Shown: positions 44,001 to 58,788, counted from the first letter of the stretch. The stretch: DNA of 64,000 bases from Phycomyces blakesleeanus NRRL 1555(-) (GCF_001638985.1 NW_017265153.1:679776-743775), one strand, 5' to 3'. Made by a program: numbers and translations. The notes: a model not told the origin generated them from the sequence alone.

Positions 44001-45765
44001 TATTGGGTTTATATGGGGATGATAGTAGTTATAGAAGAATCGAGAATATTAGTATTAATGTATAGTGAGATAGTAATGAAAGAAAGAAAGAAAAAATATG
44101 TAAATGAATAAATCAAGTAAATTCGATTTTTATATACATTTAATGTATGCTAAATTCTAATGCAACAGAGTCATACTCAGCAATCAACTTTAAAAAAAAT
44201 AAAATAAAAGAACAGATCTTGCAATTGAATGAATGAATAGCAAGCTTAATTGAATCAAATAGATGCTCTTTAACTTTTGATGTCTTGGCTTGAACTTTAT
44301 AAGCACAAGCCTCATAATTGATTGAATATATATATATATATATATGTATATGTATAGGTCAATTTATGCTTGGGGTTTCAGAACTGTATAGATATGTATG
44401 TGCGTATGTGCGTATGTAGATGTATTGTAGTACAATCCTTAAAAGAGGACTATTCAACAAATGAGTACTTCTTTATTGTGTTTATTTTAAATTCTTTTAT
44501 ATAAAAAGTAGTTCAAGACTCTATGGTACAGAAACAATACATAGACCAAAAGATCCTTAATAATGCAATTGGCCTTTTTTTTTATATATATATTGCTTCT
44601 TTCAAATGGTAGTATTAACTGAATTTAAGCTTGTCATTCAACTGTCTTTCTTGTTATTAAAAGGTTAAAATAATCTATTTTATATATCAAAAAAAAAAAT
44701 ATGGATCATTATTTCTAATTGCGACTATTTTTATTTATTTTTTGCTTATTGAAACATTAATAATATATAGATTATATTTAATGAAATTAAATCAATCAAT
44801 CAATCATGCTAGATACGTCTTTAGTGACCGTTTGATTGGAGAATTTGGCTTTCCAAAGAAGTATAATGCTACCAATTGCATTATGTTTTGGTAATGTATG
44901 GTAACAGTCTTTATTGCACCATTTGTTGGTCACCCCCAAAAATCAAATGTACAAATATAAATATCAATCTACTCCAGGCGTAAAGAGCTTTAATATTTTA
45001 TATAGTTTTTTTTTTTTTTTTAAAAAAAAGGGCAATCAATCGTTAGAAGGGTTTTTTGGGGTTCAAGGTCTGTATATATGAACAAGATTATACAATACTC
45101 ATCTACTTTCAATACCAGTTCTCCGATCTAAAATAGAAAGTACTATATAAAAAAAAATTTAGAATGATAGCTTTTCTTTTTTTATTTTATTTATTATTAT
45201 TATTTTGCCCCGACCCAAAAAAAAGTAAAAAAAAGGAAAATATTCGTTGGTTAAATTGGGGGACCAAAAAAAATAAAAAAATAAATAAAAAAACAAAAAA
45301 ACAATAATTTTTTTTTTAATAATAAAAAATATTAGTCTATATCTTGTAAGAATATAATCAACTTCTTCTTCTTCTTCTTCTTCTTCTTTAACTTCTTTAT
45401 CAATTATTTCTTTTTTTTTGTTGGGGAAAAAAAAAGAAAGGGAAAAAGAAAGAAAAGCATAGCACAATTCTAGTATAAAGGGATTATTTTTTTTTAAATT
45501 ATATAAAAAGGATATCACTTACTTCTTTACTGTACAGAGCATATATATTTAAAAGACATACGCACAAAGAAGGTCCTTTTCTTATACATCTTTAATCAAA
45601 GCATTCAATAACATCATACAAGTCCTACATATCTTTCCTCCCTGTTATACAGTAAGGCATCCATTTATCTTCTTCTTTTTAAAACAACACTTTAGGTACT
45701 CATCTTTTTCTTTGTTTTTTGTTTATCTAGAACCAGAAAACAAATCTCTCTATCAAATATCACAA
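41009..45765. other. Long gene-free region and FAS upstream DNA
   Basis: AT-rich. It includes an 8-bp ACAAATGT array (42057-42105), AAT arrays, TA runs (43796-43810, 44327-44346), AAAAAT and TTC tracts (45200-45440). A 43430-43760 stretch is more GC-balanced with a TATAAATACAAG box at 43700 but no supported gene. The last ~225 bp form the FAS leader: a TATATATTTAAAAG box at about 45542, pyrimidine tracts, and a possible 5'-UTR intron (GTAAGG at 45651 to AG at 45730) that I cannot confirm. Confidence 0.45.
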
Positions 45766-48037
45766 ATGGATCCCAAAACACATCAGGCACACCAACAGAT
45801 CCTTCGTCCCCTGTCTGTCAAACAGAACAAGACAGAAGTCTCTATCCTCGTTCCAGCAGACATCTGGGTCTCTGCCGAACAACTCAAGGAAGAATTCCCT
45901 ACTCATACCGATGAATTCGAAGCAGCAGCAGCAGCAGGAGAGGAGATGGCCCCTATTGAGCTGTCCGCACGCTTCATGGAATATGCTGCAACCCGCGCCT
46001 CAAAGGAGCAGCAGTTCTTGCCCGTAGCACGGACCAGCTTTATCGATTTTGGCGCACAGTATCTCAAGAACAACGACGTACACGCCATCACCCGCGACTT
46101 GCCCCTCGATTCTAGAAAGGTAGTCATCCGTGCCTACTATGCATCCCTCGTCGTCCTCCGGGAGCACAAGACCCTGTCAGCACAAGAAATTAAGCCAGTA
46201 CAATCGGCTCTTTTCGCTGCTGCCGCCCGTGGTGACACCAAGCTCTTTGCTATCTTTGGTGGCCAAGGCAACATCGAAGAGTACTTTGATGAACTCGAAG
46301 ATATCTGGACCACCTACAACGGCCTCGTCAAAACCTTTGTCGAACGCATGGCCGGCGTCCTCACAGAGTATGCTCGCAGCCCAGAAGCAAGCATCTTCCA
46401 CTCAAAGGGTCTCAACATCCTCCAGTGGCTCAACAACCCAGAACTTAGACCCGATCTCCAGTACTTTATCTCTGCTCCCGTCAGTATCCCCCTCATCGGT
46501 CTGACCCAGCTCCTCCAATACTATGTCACCCTCCGCGTCTTGGATCGCACACCCGCAGAAATCAGAGATCTCATCAAGGGTAAGTAAATTCTATAGTGCA
46601 GGGTAGTTGTTTTGTTTTATATGAAGGGATTCTTTCATGGTGGTGGTGGTGGTCTTAGAAAAAGAATCTATTTCAATTCGAATGAAAATTTCCCGAATTT
46701 GTTGCATACATTTTTTTTTAAAATAATAAATAAATAAATAAATTCACGTATCTATTGTAGGTTCTACTGGTCATAGTCAGGGTATCATTCCTTCCGTCGT
46801 CATCTCTTCTTCTTCAACCGAAGAAGAATTCTTCAACAACAGTGAAAAGGCTCTCGGATTGCTGTTCTGGATCGGTACTCGCGCCCAGCAGGGATACCCC
46901 ACCACAACCCTCAACCCTGCCATTCTCGAAGATTCTGTCTCCAACAATGAGGGCAGCCCCACTCCTATGCTGTCAATCACCGGCCTCAGAGAGAGCCAGG
47001 TTGTCAAGCACCTCCAGACCACAAACTCCCATCTTGCCCCTGACCGTCAAATCGAAATCACTCTCTTCAACGGTCCCCGCTCCTTTGTCTGCACTGGCCC
47101 TCCCCAGTCTCTTTATGGTCTCAACCTGAGTTTGCGCAAGCTCAAGGCACCCACCGGTCTCGACCAATCTAGAATCCCCTTTTCTGAGCGCAAGATCAAG
47201 TTCTCTTCCCGCTTCTTGTCCATCACCGCCGCCTTCCACAGTTCCTACATCAAACACACCGTCCCAACAATCGTCAAGGATGTCGAGCGTCACAATCTTA
47301 GATTCAATGCCAAGGATCTCAAAATGCCAGTTTTTGCCACTGATACAGGTTTGTAATATATAATATAATTATTATTGTGTATGGGGAAAGATGTTGAGGG
47401 CGAGGGGGGATTCAACATTTTTTTTTATATTATATATATATATATATATTGGGTAGCCTGCTTAGTTGAGCCCTGGGGCGTTGGGGCAAAAATAAATAAA
47501 TAAAATTAAAAAGTGAAAAGGGAAAGAGACATATATATATATATAAAAAAGAGGCTTACGTGACTTCCATTGGCTGGTTTCCATAGGTGCCGACATGAGT
47601 TCATCTCCCGATTTGACACTCGACCTCATCAAGCTTATCTGTTGTTTGCCTGTACACTGGGAAAAGGCTATTGCTATCAAGGGATTGAAGCATATCATTG
47701 ATTTCGGACCAGGTGGAACCTCTGGTATCGGTGGTCTGACCTACCGTAACAAGGAAGGTACCGGTGTTCAGATCGTCTTGGCCGGTGCACTTGAGGGTAA
47801 CAACCGCGATTTGTCCTACAAGGCAGACCTGTTTGATGCAGATCTGCGTGCCGTCACATATTCCCAGGACTGGGCAGAGGTCTTCCAGCCCAAGTTGGTC
47901 AAAATTGCTAGGTAACATATCACAAAAGCTACCAAAAAACAAAGAAACAGAAGTATAGGATAGAAAAGGGAAGGAGAAGGGAAAGCTATAATATCTCAAC
48001 AATAATGCTTACCTGTGCACGGTTCACTTTTTTTTTA

Positions 48038-48070
<33 letters not shown>

Positions 48071-51000
48071 TAACAATTAATTAATTTTTAATAATCTAGC
48101 AATGGTCGCATTCATATTGACACCCGTATGTCACGTTTGTTGGGTAAGCCCCCCATGATGGTTGCAGGAATGACTCCCTCTACCGCAAACGAAAAGTTCG
48201 TCTCGGCTGTCATGAACGCCGGTTACCATATCGAACTTGCTGGTGGTGGACAGACCAACGAGAAGAAGCTCCGTGACAAGGTCGACAGCATCATGAAGCT
48301 CACTCGTGCCGGTGAGGGTATTACTCTCAACATCATTTTCCTCAACGTCCGTCAGTGGGGTTTCCAATATCCTCTCATCCAGGTCATGCGTCGCCAGGGT
48401 CTTCCTATGGAAGGTCTCTGCATTGCTGCCGGTGTTCCCAGTCTCGATGTTTCAAACGAGATCATTGAGAACCTCCAGAGTGCTGGTATCCGTCACCTTG
48501 CTCTGAAACCCGGAAGCACAGACACTATTCGTCAGGTACATATATATATATAATATTCGTGTTATGGTGGAGCCAAAAAAAAAGAAAAGAAAACTTATAT
48601 TTTTGTTATTATTTTTAGACTATTGCTATCGCTGCTGCCAACCCCACTATGCCAATTATTATGGAATGGACTGGTGGTCGTGGTGGAGGACATCACAGTT
48701 TCGAAGACGTTCATCAGCCTATTCTCGAGACATACGCTGCCATCCGTCGCCAGCCCAACATCGTTCTTGTTGCTGGATCCGGCTTCGGTGGTGCCGACGA
48801 CACCTTGCCTTACATGACTGGTGACTGGGCCCTTAAGTTCGACTATCCCCCCATGCCATTCGACGGTATCCTGTTCGGTTCGCGTATGATGGTCTGCAAG
48901 GAAGGTCTTGCTTCTGAGGCTGCCAAGCAGGCTATGGTAGACGCCCCCGGTGTGGATGATGCTGATTGGGAAAAGACCTACAAGGGTCCTGCCGGTGGTA
49001 TTATTACCGTTCGTTCCGAGTTGGGCGAGCCTATCCACAAGGTCGCCACTCGTGGTGTCCGTCTTTGGAAGGAGTTGGACGAGACCATCTTTGCTTTGCC
49101 CAAGGATAAGCGTCTGCCTGCTCTTTTGGCCAAGAAAGATTATATCATCAAGCGCCTTAACGCCGATTTCCAAAAGGTTTGGTTCGGTAAGAAGAGCACT
49201 GGCGAGGTTGTCGATCTTCAGGACATGACCTACACCGAGGTTGTCAACCGTATGGTCGAGCTTCTTTACATCAAGCACGAGCAGCGCTGGATCGATCCTA
49301 CTCTCCGCAATCTGGTCGGTGACTTCTTGCGCCGTGTAGAACAACGTTTCTCGACCACATCCTCGATCTCCACCCTCCAGAGCTTCTCCCAGCTCGAGAA
49401 CCCCTATGACTTCATTCCCGATTTCTTGGCTCTCTTCCCCGAAGCCGAGAACCAGTTGTTGACTACCGAGGATGTACTACAGTTTGTGACCATGTGTAAC
49501 CGTCGTGGACAGAAGCCTGTGCCTTTCATTCCCGTTATGGATAAGGACTTTGATGTCTGGTTCAAGAAGGATTCGTTGTGGCAGTCTGAGGACTTGGCCG
49601 CTGTTGTTGACCAGGATGTCCAGAGAACCTGTATTCTCCACGGCCCTGTCGCTGCCAAGTACTGCACTCGTGCCGACCAGCCCGTAGCTGAGATCCTCGG
49701 TGACATCTACGAGAGCCACATCAAGAGCTTGAAGGAGGTCTACTACAAGAACAACGAGAGCGCCATTCCCGAGATCGAGTACCTTGGTGGTGCACCCATC
49801 AATAACATCATCATCAAGCCTAACTCGACATCCACCACCGAGCAGGTCTACCAGATGCCCAACGACGATGCATCCTTGCCCGAGAGTGAGGAGTTCTTCC
49901 AGGCTATCGCCGGTCCCTCTTACAACTGGTTGCGCGCTGTCCTGACCTCTTCCTTCATCGTCCAGGGTAAGCAGTTCATCGACAACCCTCTCCAGCGCAT
50001 CTTCCGCCCCCGTGTTGGCCAGAAGATCACAATCACCAACAGTGGAAAGAAGATCGTCGGCATCAAGGTCCAGGACAAGCGTCCCTGGAGTGCCAACGGA
50101 AAGACCTCCGAATTTGTTACCTCTGTCGAGGCCAAGTTCGACGGCAAGATGATCGACCTCAAGCTCTACGAGAAGAGAGATTCTATCTTGGTTCCTTTCC
50201 AGTTGCACTTTGAGTACAAGCCCGAGCTTGGTTATGCTCCTATCCACGAAGTTATGGAGGTAATTATTAGTATATATATGTATATTATTTTGGGTGCTAT
50301 TGTAAAGAAAAGAGATAAGAAAGCAAAAACTAGGCAATATATACTTGAACTACTAACAAACAATTCACAATGAAAAAAAAAATTAGGGTCGTAACGATCG
50401 TATCAAGGACTTTTACTACAAGTTGTGGTTCGGTCCCGAGGCCAAGGAAGATTTCCTTAACTTCCCTGTCAACGAAAAGTTGATTGGTAAGGGTGAAGTT
50501 GTCAAGGCTGGCGACATCAAGGACTTCTGCCAGGCTGTTGATAACAATGCCGAGATCTACGTCGATCGCGGTCAGAAGATCATCTATGCGCCCATGGACT
50601 TTGCTATCGTCGTAGGCTGGAAGGCCATCATCAAGGCCATTTTCCCCAAGGTCATTGACGGCGATCTGCTCAAGTTGGTCCATCTCTCCAACGGTTTCCG
50701 TCTTCTCGAAGGCAGTGATCTTCTCCAGGTTGGCGATGTTGTGGATACCTATGCCCAGATCAACGCTATCATCAACACCGACTCTGGAAAGATGGTCGAG
50801 GTTAAGGGTGTCATTGTCCGGGACAACAAGCCCGTTCTCGAGGTCACCAGTCAGTTCTTGTACCGTGGACAGTTTGACGATTTTGAGCACACCTTTGAGC
50901 GCAAATCCGAGACCCCTATGGAGTTGAACCTTAAGGAGACCAAGGACATTGCTGTCCTTATGGCCAAGGAGTGGGTCGACTGGAACGAAGAGTTTGAGAA

Positions 51001-54000
51001 CTACGAGCTTACCCCTGGCTGCTCTTTGATCTTCCGTTTGAACACCGAACTCAAGTACAAGAACAAGAAGGTCTTCTCTAGCGTAAAGACAACCGGTACC
51101 GTGTCCATGCAGGTCTCTACCAAGGAAATTGTCGAGATTGGTATGGTCGACTACGAGGCCGGCGAGTCTCACGGTAACCCTGTGATCGAGTACCTGAAGC
51201 GCAACGGCAAGGAGATTGAGCAGGCTCACTTCTTCGAGAACGGCGGTTACTCTGTTATGCCCAGTCAGTCTTCTTACTCTTCTGTTGTGCACGCTCCTGC
51301 TTCCAACGAACCCTATGCCAAGATCTCTGGTGACTTTAACCCTATCCACGTCAACCCATACTTTGCTGATCTTGCCGTCCTTCCCGGAACCATCACCCAC
51401 GGTATGTGGACCAGTGCTTCCACTCGTAAGTTCGTCGAGATGTTCGCTGCTGACAACGTTCCCCGTCGCGTTGTTGCATATGATGTCAAGTTTGTCGGCA
51501 TGGTTCTTCCTTCTGACCGCCTCGAGACCAAGTTGTACCACACTGGTATGAAGAACGGTCGTAAGATCATCAAGATCGAGACCGTCAACCAGAACAACGA
51601 GCACATCGTTCAGGGTACTGCCGAAGTTGAGCAGCCTGTTACTGCCTACGTCTTTACTGGTCAGGGTTCTCAGGAGCAGGGTATGGGTATGGCTTTGTAC
51701 GCCTCTTCTCCCGTTGCCAAGGCTATCTGGGACAGAGCCGACAAGCATCTTATGGAGAACTACGGCTTCTCTATTCTTGAGATCGTTCGCGACAACCCAA
51801 AGGAGAAGACTGTTCACTTTGGTGGTCCCCGCGGTAACAAGATCCGTCAAAACTACATGAGCATGACTTACGATCAGGTCGAGTCGGACGGTACCATCAA
51901 CACCCTCCCTCTCTTCCCCACCATCCACGAACGTACCTCTTTCCACACCTTCCGTGCTCCCAACGGTCTCTTGTTCGCCACCCAGTTCACCCAGCCTGCC
52001 CTTACTCTTATGGAGAAGGCTGCTTTCGAGGACATGCGTGCCAAGGAATTGATCCAGTCCAACTGTGCCTTTGCTGGTCACTCTCTGGGTGAGTACGCCG
52101 CCCTTGCCTCTGTTGGTGATGTATTGCCTCTCGAGTCCTTGGTCGATGTCGTTTTCTACCGTGGTACCACAATGCAGTCCTCTGTCAAGCGTGACAAGGA
52201 TGGTCGCTCTGAATATGGTATGGCTGCTGTCAACCCTGCTCGTGTATCCAAGTCATTCAACGACACTGCCCTCCGTTACGTTGTTGACTCGATTGCCCGC
52301 CAGAGCAACGATGTTTTGGAGATTGTCAACTTCAACGTCGAGAACTGGCAGTACGTCACCGCTGGTTCGAACAAGAACCTCGATACTCTCGCCAACGTTC
52401 TCAACTACATCAAGGTGTCCAACATTGATTTGCAGAAGTTGATGGAGACCATGCCCCTCGAGGAAGTCAAGAAGCACTTGATGGATATTATCGAAGGTGG
52501 TATGGAGAAGACCCAGCAGAAGATTGCCTCCAACGGTGGTCGTCTCGTCTTGGAGCGTGGTCATGCTACTGTTCCCCTTCCCGGTCTGGATGTTCCCTTC
52601 CACTCTTCCTTCCTCTTGAGTGGTGTCACTCCTTTCCGTAACTACCTTGCTACCAAGTTCAACCCCACCGACATCGATGTCGCCATGTTGACTGCCAAGT
52701 ACATTCCTAACTTGACTGCCGAGCCCTTCAGCACAAGCAAGGCTTACATCGAGCGCGTCTACAACCAGACCTCCAGCCCTCGTCTTGCCAAGGTACTCAA
52801 GCAGTGGACTGACGACAAGTATGCTTCGGCTGCTCAGCAGCAGCGCCTTGGTTACATCCTCTTGGTCGAGTTGCTCGCCTACCAGTTCGCCTCTGCCGTC
52901 CGCTGGATCGAGACCCAGGACCAACTCTTCAAGCACTTCAAGATCGAGCGTTTGATCGAAGTCGGTCCTTCGCCCACTCTTGTCGGTATGGCCACCCGTA
53001 CTTTGAACATCAAGTACCAGGCTTATGACAATGCTCTCAGCAACCGCCGTGAAAACCTTTGCATCACCAAGGATTCCAAGGAAATCTACTACGATTTCGA
53101 GACTTCTGAGGAGGAAGCTGCACCTGCACCTGCATCTGCTGCTGCTGCTGCCCCTGCTGCCGCTGCCGCTCCTGCTCCAGTTGCTGCTGCACCCGTCGCC
53201 GCTGCACCTGCACCCACCGGAACTGCATCCCCTATGACGTGAGTTACACATCAGCTTTCAATGAAAAACGACACTAACATATAAATATTTACTTTTTTTT
53301 TTCTTATATAAAAATTATTATTATTATTAATAATAATAATAGTGATGCCCCTGTTACTGCTGCTGAGATCATCAATGTCGTCATTGCTCAGAAGTTGAAG
53401 AAGTCTATTGATGAGGTCCCTATGAGCAAGGCCATCAAGGATTTGGTTGGTGGCAAGTCTACTCTCCAGAACGAGATTCTCGGTGATCTCCAAAAGGAAT
53501 TCACCAACGGTGTGCCCGAAAAGGCCGAAGAGACTCCTTTGGACGAGCTTGCTGCTGCCGTTAGCCCCACTTTCTCCGGAACTCTCGGAAAGCACACCAG
53601 CACTTTGGTTGCCAAACTCATCAGTGCCAAGATGCCCGGTGGTTTCACTCTCAACAGTGCCAAGACCTACTTGTCGACTACCTACGGTTTCGGCGAAGGT
53701 CGCATCGAGAGCACTTTGTTGACCGGTCTTACCATGGAGCCTCCTGCTCGTCTCGGTTCCGAGGCTGAGGCCAAGACCTGGTTGAGCACCATTGCTCAGG
53801 TTTATGCCAACAAGGCTGGTGTCAGCTTGACAGGTCCCTCTGCTAGTGCCGGTGGTGCCGGTGGTGCAGCTGGTGGTGCCGTTGCTGTGATCAACAGCGA
53901 AGAGTTTGACGAATTGAAGGCCAAGCAGACCAACCTCATCCACCAGCAGTTGAACTTGTATGCTCGCTACTTGCAGCAGGACTTGCGCGGTGGTGACAAG

Positions 54001-57000
54001 AAGTACGAACAGGAGAAGACTGTTACCTTGAAGCTCCAGGCCGAGTTGGATCAGTGGTTGGCTGAGATGGGTGACACCTTTGCCGAAGGTATCCTCCCCG
54101 TATTCAGCCGTCTCAAGGCTCGTCAGTACGACTCTTACTGGAACTGGGTCCGCCAGGATGCTTTGGAGATGTGGTACGCCATGATCTTCGGAAACTTGGC
54201 TATTGTTGATCGTGAGGTTACTGCCAAGTGTCTTGCTATCATGAACCGTTCTTACCCTCAGTTGATTGATTACATGCGTTATACTGTTGAAAACTGCGCT
54301 GCCGACAAGGGTGAGACCTACCGTATTGCCAAGGAGTTCGGTCAGGCTTTGATCGAGAACTGTGTTGAAGTATTGGCAGAGAACCCTGTTTACAAGGATG
54401 GTAAGTTGTTATTTTTTCTCTCTCTGGTCCATTGATTTAATTCAATTGAATTCAATTGAGTTGAGTTGAAGCGAAACAGAATCAATGATGACCTAATAAT
54501 TATTATTTTTTATATGTATCGATATCATAGTTACTTTCCCTACTGGTCCTCAGGTCACAGTTACTGCCACTGGTGATATTGTTTACAAGGAGGTTCCCCG
54601 TGAGGGCTGCCGCAAGCTTGCTGATTATGTCAAGGTCATGGCTACTGGTAGCAAGACCACCGAGTTCTCTAACCGTCTCAAGGTTCAGCAGAACCTCGGC
54701 CGTCTTTACAAGATCATCCGTAACCAGAACAAGATGAAGAAGACCACTAAGCTTTCCATCAAGGAGTTGTACAGCGATGTCCTCCGTGCCATGTCCATGT
54801 CCAACACTATTGTCAAGGAGCACCGCGGTCGTCAGCGTCGTCTGTCCTCCACTGGTCGCACTGCCGAGCACAAGCGTATCTCTGCCAAGGCTGCCAAGTC
54901 CGAGACCATTCCCTTCCTTCACTTGAAGAAGCGCAACGACAACGGTGGTGACTTTGAGTTCAGCAGCCGCTTGACCAGCACTTACCTCGATGTTCTGTCC
55001 GAGGTTGCCGAAAGTGGTTTGACCTTTGTCAACAAGTGTGTTCTCTTGACTGGTGCTGGTCGTGATTCAATTGGTTCCGAGATCTTGAAGGGTCTTCTTG
55101 GCGGTGGTGCCAAGGTTATTGTAACCACCTCTCGTTTCAGCCGTGCTGTTACTGAGTACTTCCAGGGTATCTACAAGACCTTTGGTTCCCGTGGATCCGA
55201 GCTTATCGTTGTTCCCTTCAACCAGGGTTCTAAGCAGGACGTCGATTCTTTGTTGGATTACATCTATGACCCCAAGGGTCTCAACTGGGATCTTGACATT
55301 GTCATTCCTTTTGCTGCAATCCCTGAGAACGGCAACGAGCTCGACGATATTAACTCTAAGAGTGAATTGGCTCATCGTATCATGTTGACCAACCTTTACC
55401 GTATGTTGGGTGCTATCAAGAAGCACAAGCAGGCCATTGGTTCGGACACTCGCCCCGCCGAGGTTATCCTTCCCTTGTCTCCTAACCATGGTACTTTCGG
55501 TGGTGATGGTCTTTATGGTGAATCCAAGATTGGTCTTGAGACTCTTTTCAACCGTTGGTACTCTGAGAGCTGGTCTAGCTACCTCTTGATTGTTGGTGCT
55601 GTCATTGGGTAAGTTAATTAGTTTTTTTTTTAAAATAATAATAATTAGAAGAAGAGATATATGAGGAAAGAGTTAATTTATTAATTGTCTCTCTGTATGT
55701 GTGTTTTATTTTTATATATCCTAGCTGGACTCGTGGTACTGGTTTGATGGCAGGTAACAACATGGTTGCTGAAGGTGTTGAGAAGTATGGTGTACGCACC
55801 TTCTCTACCGTCGAGATGTCTTTCAACATTCTCGGTTTGTTGCACCCCAGCATTGTCGAGTTGGCTCAGAACGAGCCCATCTGGGCTGATCTTAACGGTG
55901 GTCTTCAGTTCTTGCCTAACCTCAACGAAATCAACACCCTCCAGAGAAAGGAGATCCGCGAAACCGCCGAGATCCGCAAGGCTGTCGCTCTTGAGTCTGC
56001 TCTGGACTTCAAGATTGTCCACGGTTCTGAGGCTGACCGCACCTACACTCCTTACACCATCACCCCTCGTGCTAACATGAAGTTCGACTTCCCCAAGTTG
56101 AAGGCTTATGACAACCTGAAGCACCTCAGCTATCTCAGAGATATGTTGGACCTCGACAAGGTCATCGTTGCAACTGGTTTCGGTGAAGTCTCGCCATGGG
56201 GTAACTCCAGAACCCGTTGGGAGATGGAGTCCAAGGGTGAATTCTCTCTCGAGGGCTGCATTGAAATGGCCTGGATCATGGGTTATATCAAGCACCACCA
56301 CGGTAACCTCAAGAACGGTCAGAGCTACTCTGGCTGGGTCGATGCCAAGACCAACGAGCCCGTTGATGATTGCGATGTGAAGACCAAGTACGAGAAGAAG
56401 ATTCTTGAGCACACCGGTATCCGTTTCGTAGAACCCGAAATCAACAATGAGTACGACCCCAACAAGAAGTTCCTGATGCAGGAGATCATTGTCGATCACG
56501 ACATGGAGCCTTTCGAGTGCAGTCAGGAAGAGGCCCAGCAGTTCAAGTTGGAGCAGGGTAGCAAGGCTGACGTCTACGAGTCCTCCAATGGTTCCTGGAT
56601 TGTGGTTCTGCTCAAGGGTGCTATTCTTTATGTGCCCAAGGCCCTTCGCTTCGATCGTGTTGTACTTGGACAGATCCCCACTGGTTGGGATGCTGGTCGT
56701 TATGGTGTTCCCCAGGATATCATTGAACAGGTTGACCCCGTCACCCTTTACAACATTGTTTCTACTGTTGAAGCCTTCATTTCCTCTGGTATCACTGATC
56801 CCTATGAGTTCTACAAGTATGTCCACGTTTCCGAGATCGGTAACACCACTGGTTCATCTGTCGGTGGTTCTCTTGCTCAGCGTAAGATGTTCCGTAACCG
56901 CATGTTGGATAAGCCTGTCCAGAAGGATATTCTCCAGGAGTCTTTCATCAACACCATGCCTGCCTGGGTCAACTTGTTGCTCCTTTCCAGCTCTGGTCCT

Positions 57001-58788
57001 ATCAAGACTCCCACTGATGCTTGTGCTACTGGTGCTGTCTCCGTCGAGATGGCTGTCGAGACTATTTTGGCTGGTAAGGCTAAGATCATGATTGCTGGTG
57101 CCACTGAGTCTACTTCCGAGGAGTCCAGTTACGAGTTCGCCAACATGAACGCCACATCCGACTCTGTTGCTGAATTGGCCCGCGGTCGTACCCCAAGTGA
57201 GATGTCCCGTCCTACCACCACCACCCGCAACGGTTTCATGGAAGCTTGCGGTTCTGGTAACCACATTCTCATGTCTGCTTCTACTGCCATTGAGATGGGT
57301 GCCCCCATCTACGGTATCATTGCCTTGACCAACACTGCCTCTGATAAGGAAGGTCGATCAGTGCCTGCTCCTGGTGCTGGTATCCTTACCACTGCTCGTG
57401 AAGGTGGAACCAAGCGCCCTTCACCCTTGTTGGACATCAAGTACCGTGCTAGACAGCTCAAGGCTCGTCGTGCCCAGATCAAGAGCTGGTTGGAGAGCGA
57501 ATACGAGGTCTTGCGTGAGGAGTTGGAAGAGCTCAAGGCTAGCGGTGAATTGAAGGCTGATGAAGAGAACCAGTGGCTCGAGGAGCGCACTCACTTTATC
57601 CAGAAGGAGGCTGTCCGCCAAGAGAAGGAAGCCAAGTCTACCTGGAGTATGAACTTCTACAAGAACGATCCCTCGATTGCTCCTCTCCGCGGTGCCCTTG
57701 CCACCTACGGTTTGACCATCGATGACATCAACGTCGCCTCTTTCCACGGTACCTCCACCAAGGCCAACGACAAGAACGAGTCGCGTGTATTGAACCAGCA
57801 GTTGAAGCATCTTGGCCGTTCCAAGGGTAACGCTGTTCTGGCCATTGCTCAGAAGTACTTGACTGGACATCCCAAGGCCCCTGCCGCCTCTTGGATGGCC
57901 AACGGTGTCATGCAGTGTCTCCTGAGTGGTATTGTTCCCGGTAACCGCAATGCCGACAACATCGATGAGGTCCTCAAGGAATGTGAATTTATTGTCTACC
58001 CCTCGCGTTCCATCCAGACTGACGGCCTCAAGGCTGGTCTTCTTAAGTCATTCGGTTTCGGTCAGGCTGGTGGTGAGATCTTGATTCTCCATCCCGACTA
58101 TGTTCTCGGTGCTCTTTCTGAAGGCGAATATGCCGCCTACCAGGCTAAGAACGCCAAGCGTTACGCCAAGGCTTACCGTTACCTCCACGATTCCATCACT
58201 GGTGTCGCTGATTTCATCCAGGTCAAGAACGAGCCTCCTTACAGCGACGCTCTCGAGTACTCAGTCTACCTGAACTCCAACGCACGCGCCGAGTTCTCCA
58301 AGGCCAAGAACAGCTGGGCATTCAATGAAAAGAGTGTCAAGCCTCTTGCTCTTCAGAGCGATGCCACTGGTACCAAGTCTGTCTTGGCTTCTTTGGCTCA
58401 GCAGCAGGCTGGTGAGAAGGGTGTTGGTGTTGACGTCGAGCTTATTTCCGACATCCACATTGATAACGCTACCTTTTTGGAGCGCAACTTTACCGAGGCT
58501 GAGATCAAGTACTGCCAATCGAAACCCGTTCCCCAAGATAGCTTCGCTGGACGCTGGTCAGCCAAGGAGGCCGTCTTCAAGGCCATCTCTTCGTATGCCA
58601 AGATCCCATCAAGCGGTGCAGGTGCCTCTCTTAAGGACATTGAAATCGGTAGCGATGAAGTCGGTGCCCCCAAGGTCCATTTGACTGGAAAGGCTGCAGA
58701 GGCCGTCAAGGCAGCTGGTGTCAAGAATGTCACAGTTTCTATTAGCCACAGTGGTTCTTACAGCGTAGCAGTTGCTCTTGCCCAATAG
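45766..58788 (+). CDS. FAS: Single-chain type I fatty acid synthase (fused beta-alpha)
   Basis: Nine exons (45766-46579, 46761-47348, 47587-47911, 48100-48535, 48619-50259, 50387-53238, 53343-54400, 54531-55608, 55725-58788) join in frame to 3951 residues. The start is the ATG of [11 protein letters not shown]. Domains in order: acetyltransferase with GHSQG (Ser277); FMN enoyl reductase with VAGMTP (599) and GGGHHSF (746-747); MaoC-type dehydratase DFNPIH (His1589); malonyl/palmitoyl transferase FTGQGSQ (1691), GHSLGEY (Ser1834) and PFHSS (His2007); an Ala/Pro linker; [12 protein letters not shown] (Ser2258); ketoreductase TGAGRDSIG (2745) and YGESK (Tyr2900); ketosynthase DACATGA (Cys3364), His3605 and GHPKAP (His3646); and phosphopantetheinyl transferase GVDVE (about 3834) to WSAKEAVFK. 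All catalytic residues are present. It makes cytosolic palmitoyl/stearoyl-CoA from acetyl- and malonyl-CoA with NADPH. Codons are strongly biased to C-ending forms, as in highly expressed genes. The beta-alpha junction lies inside exon 6. Confidence 0.97.

Noticed and set aside
50330..52081. 583-codon open frame antisense to FAS, and several other long antisense frames across 48.6-58.7 kb
   Set aside because: They mirror the strong codon bias of the FAS gene (few A/T-ending codons, hence few antisense stops). Products are V/L/D-rich with no family pattern.
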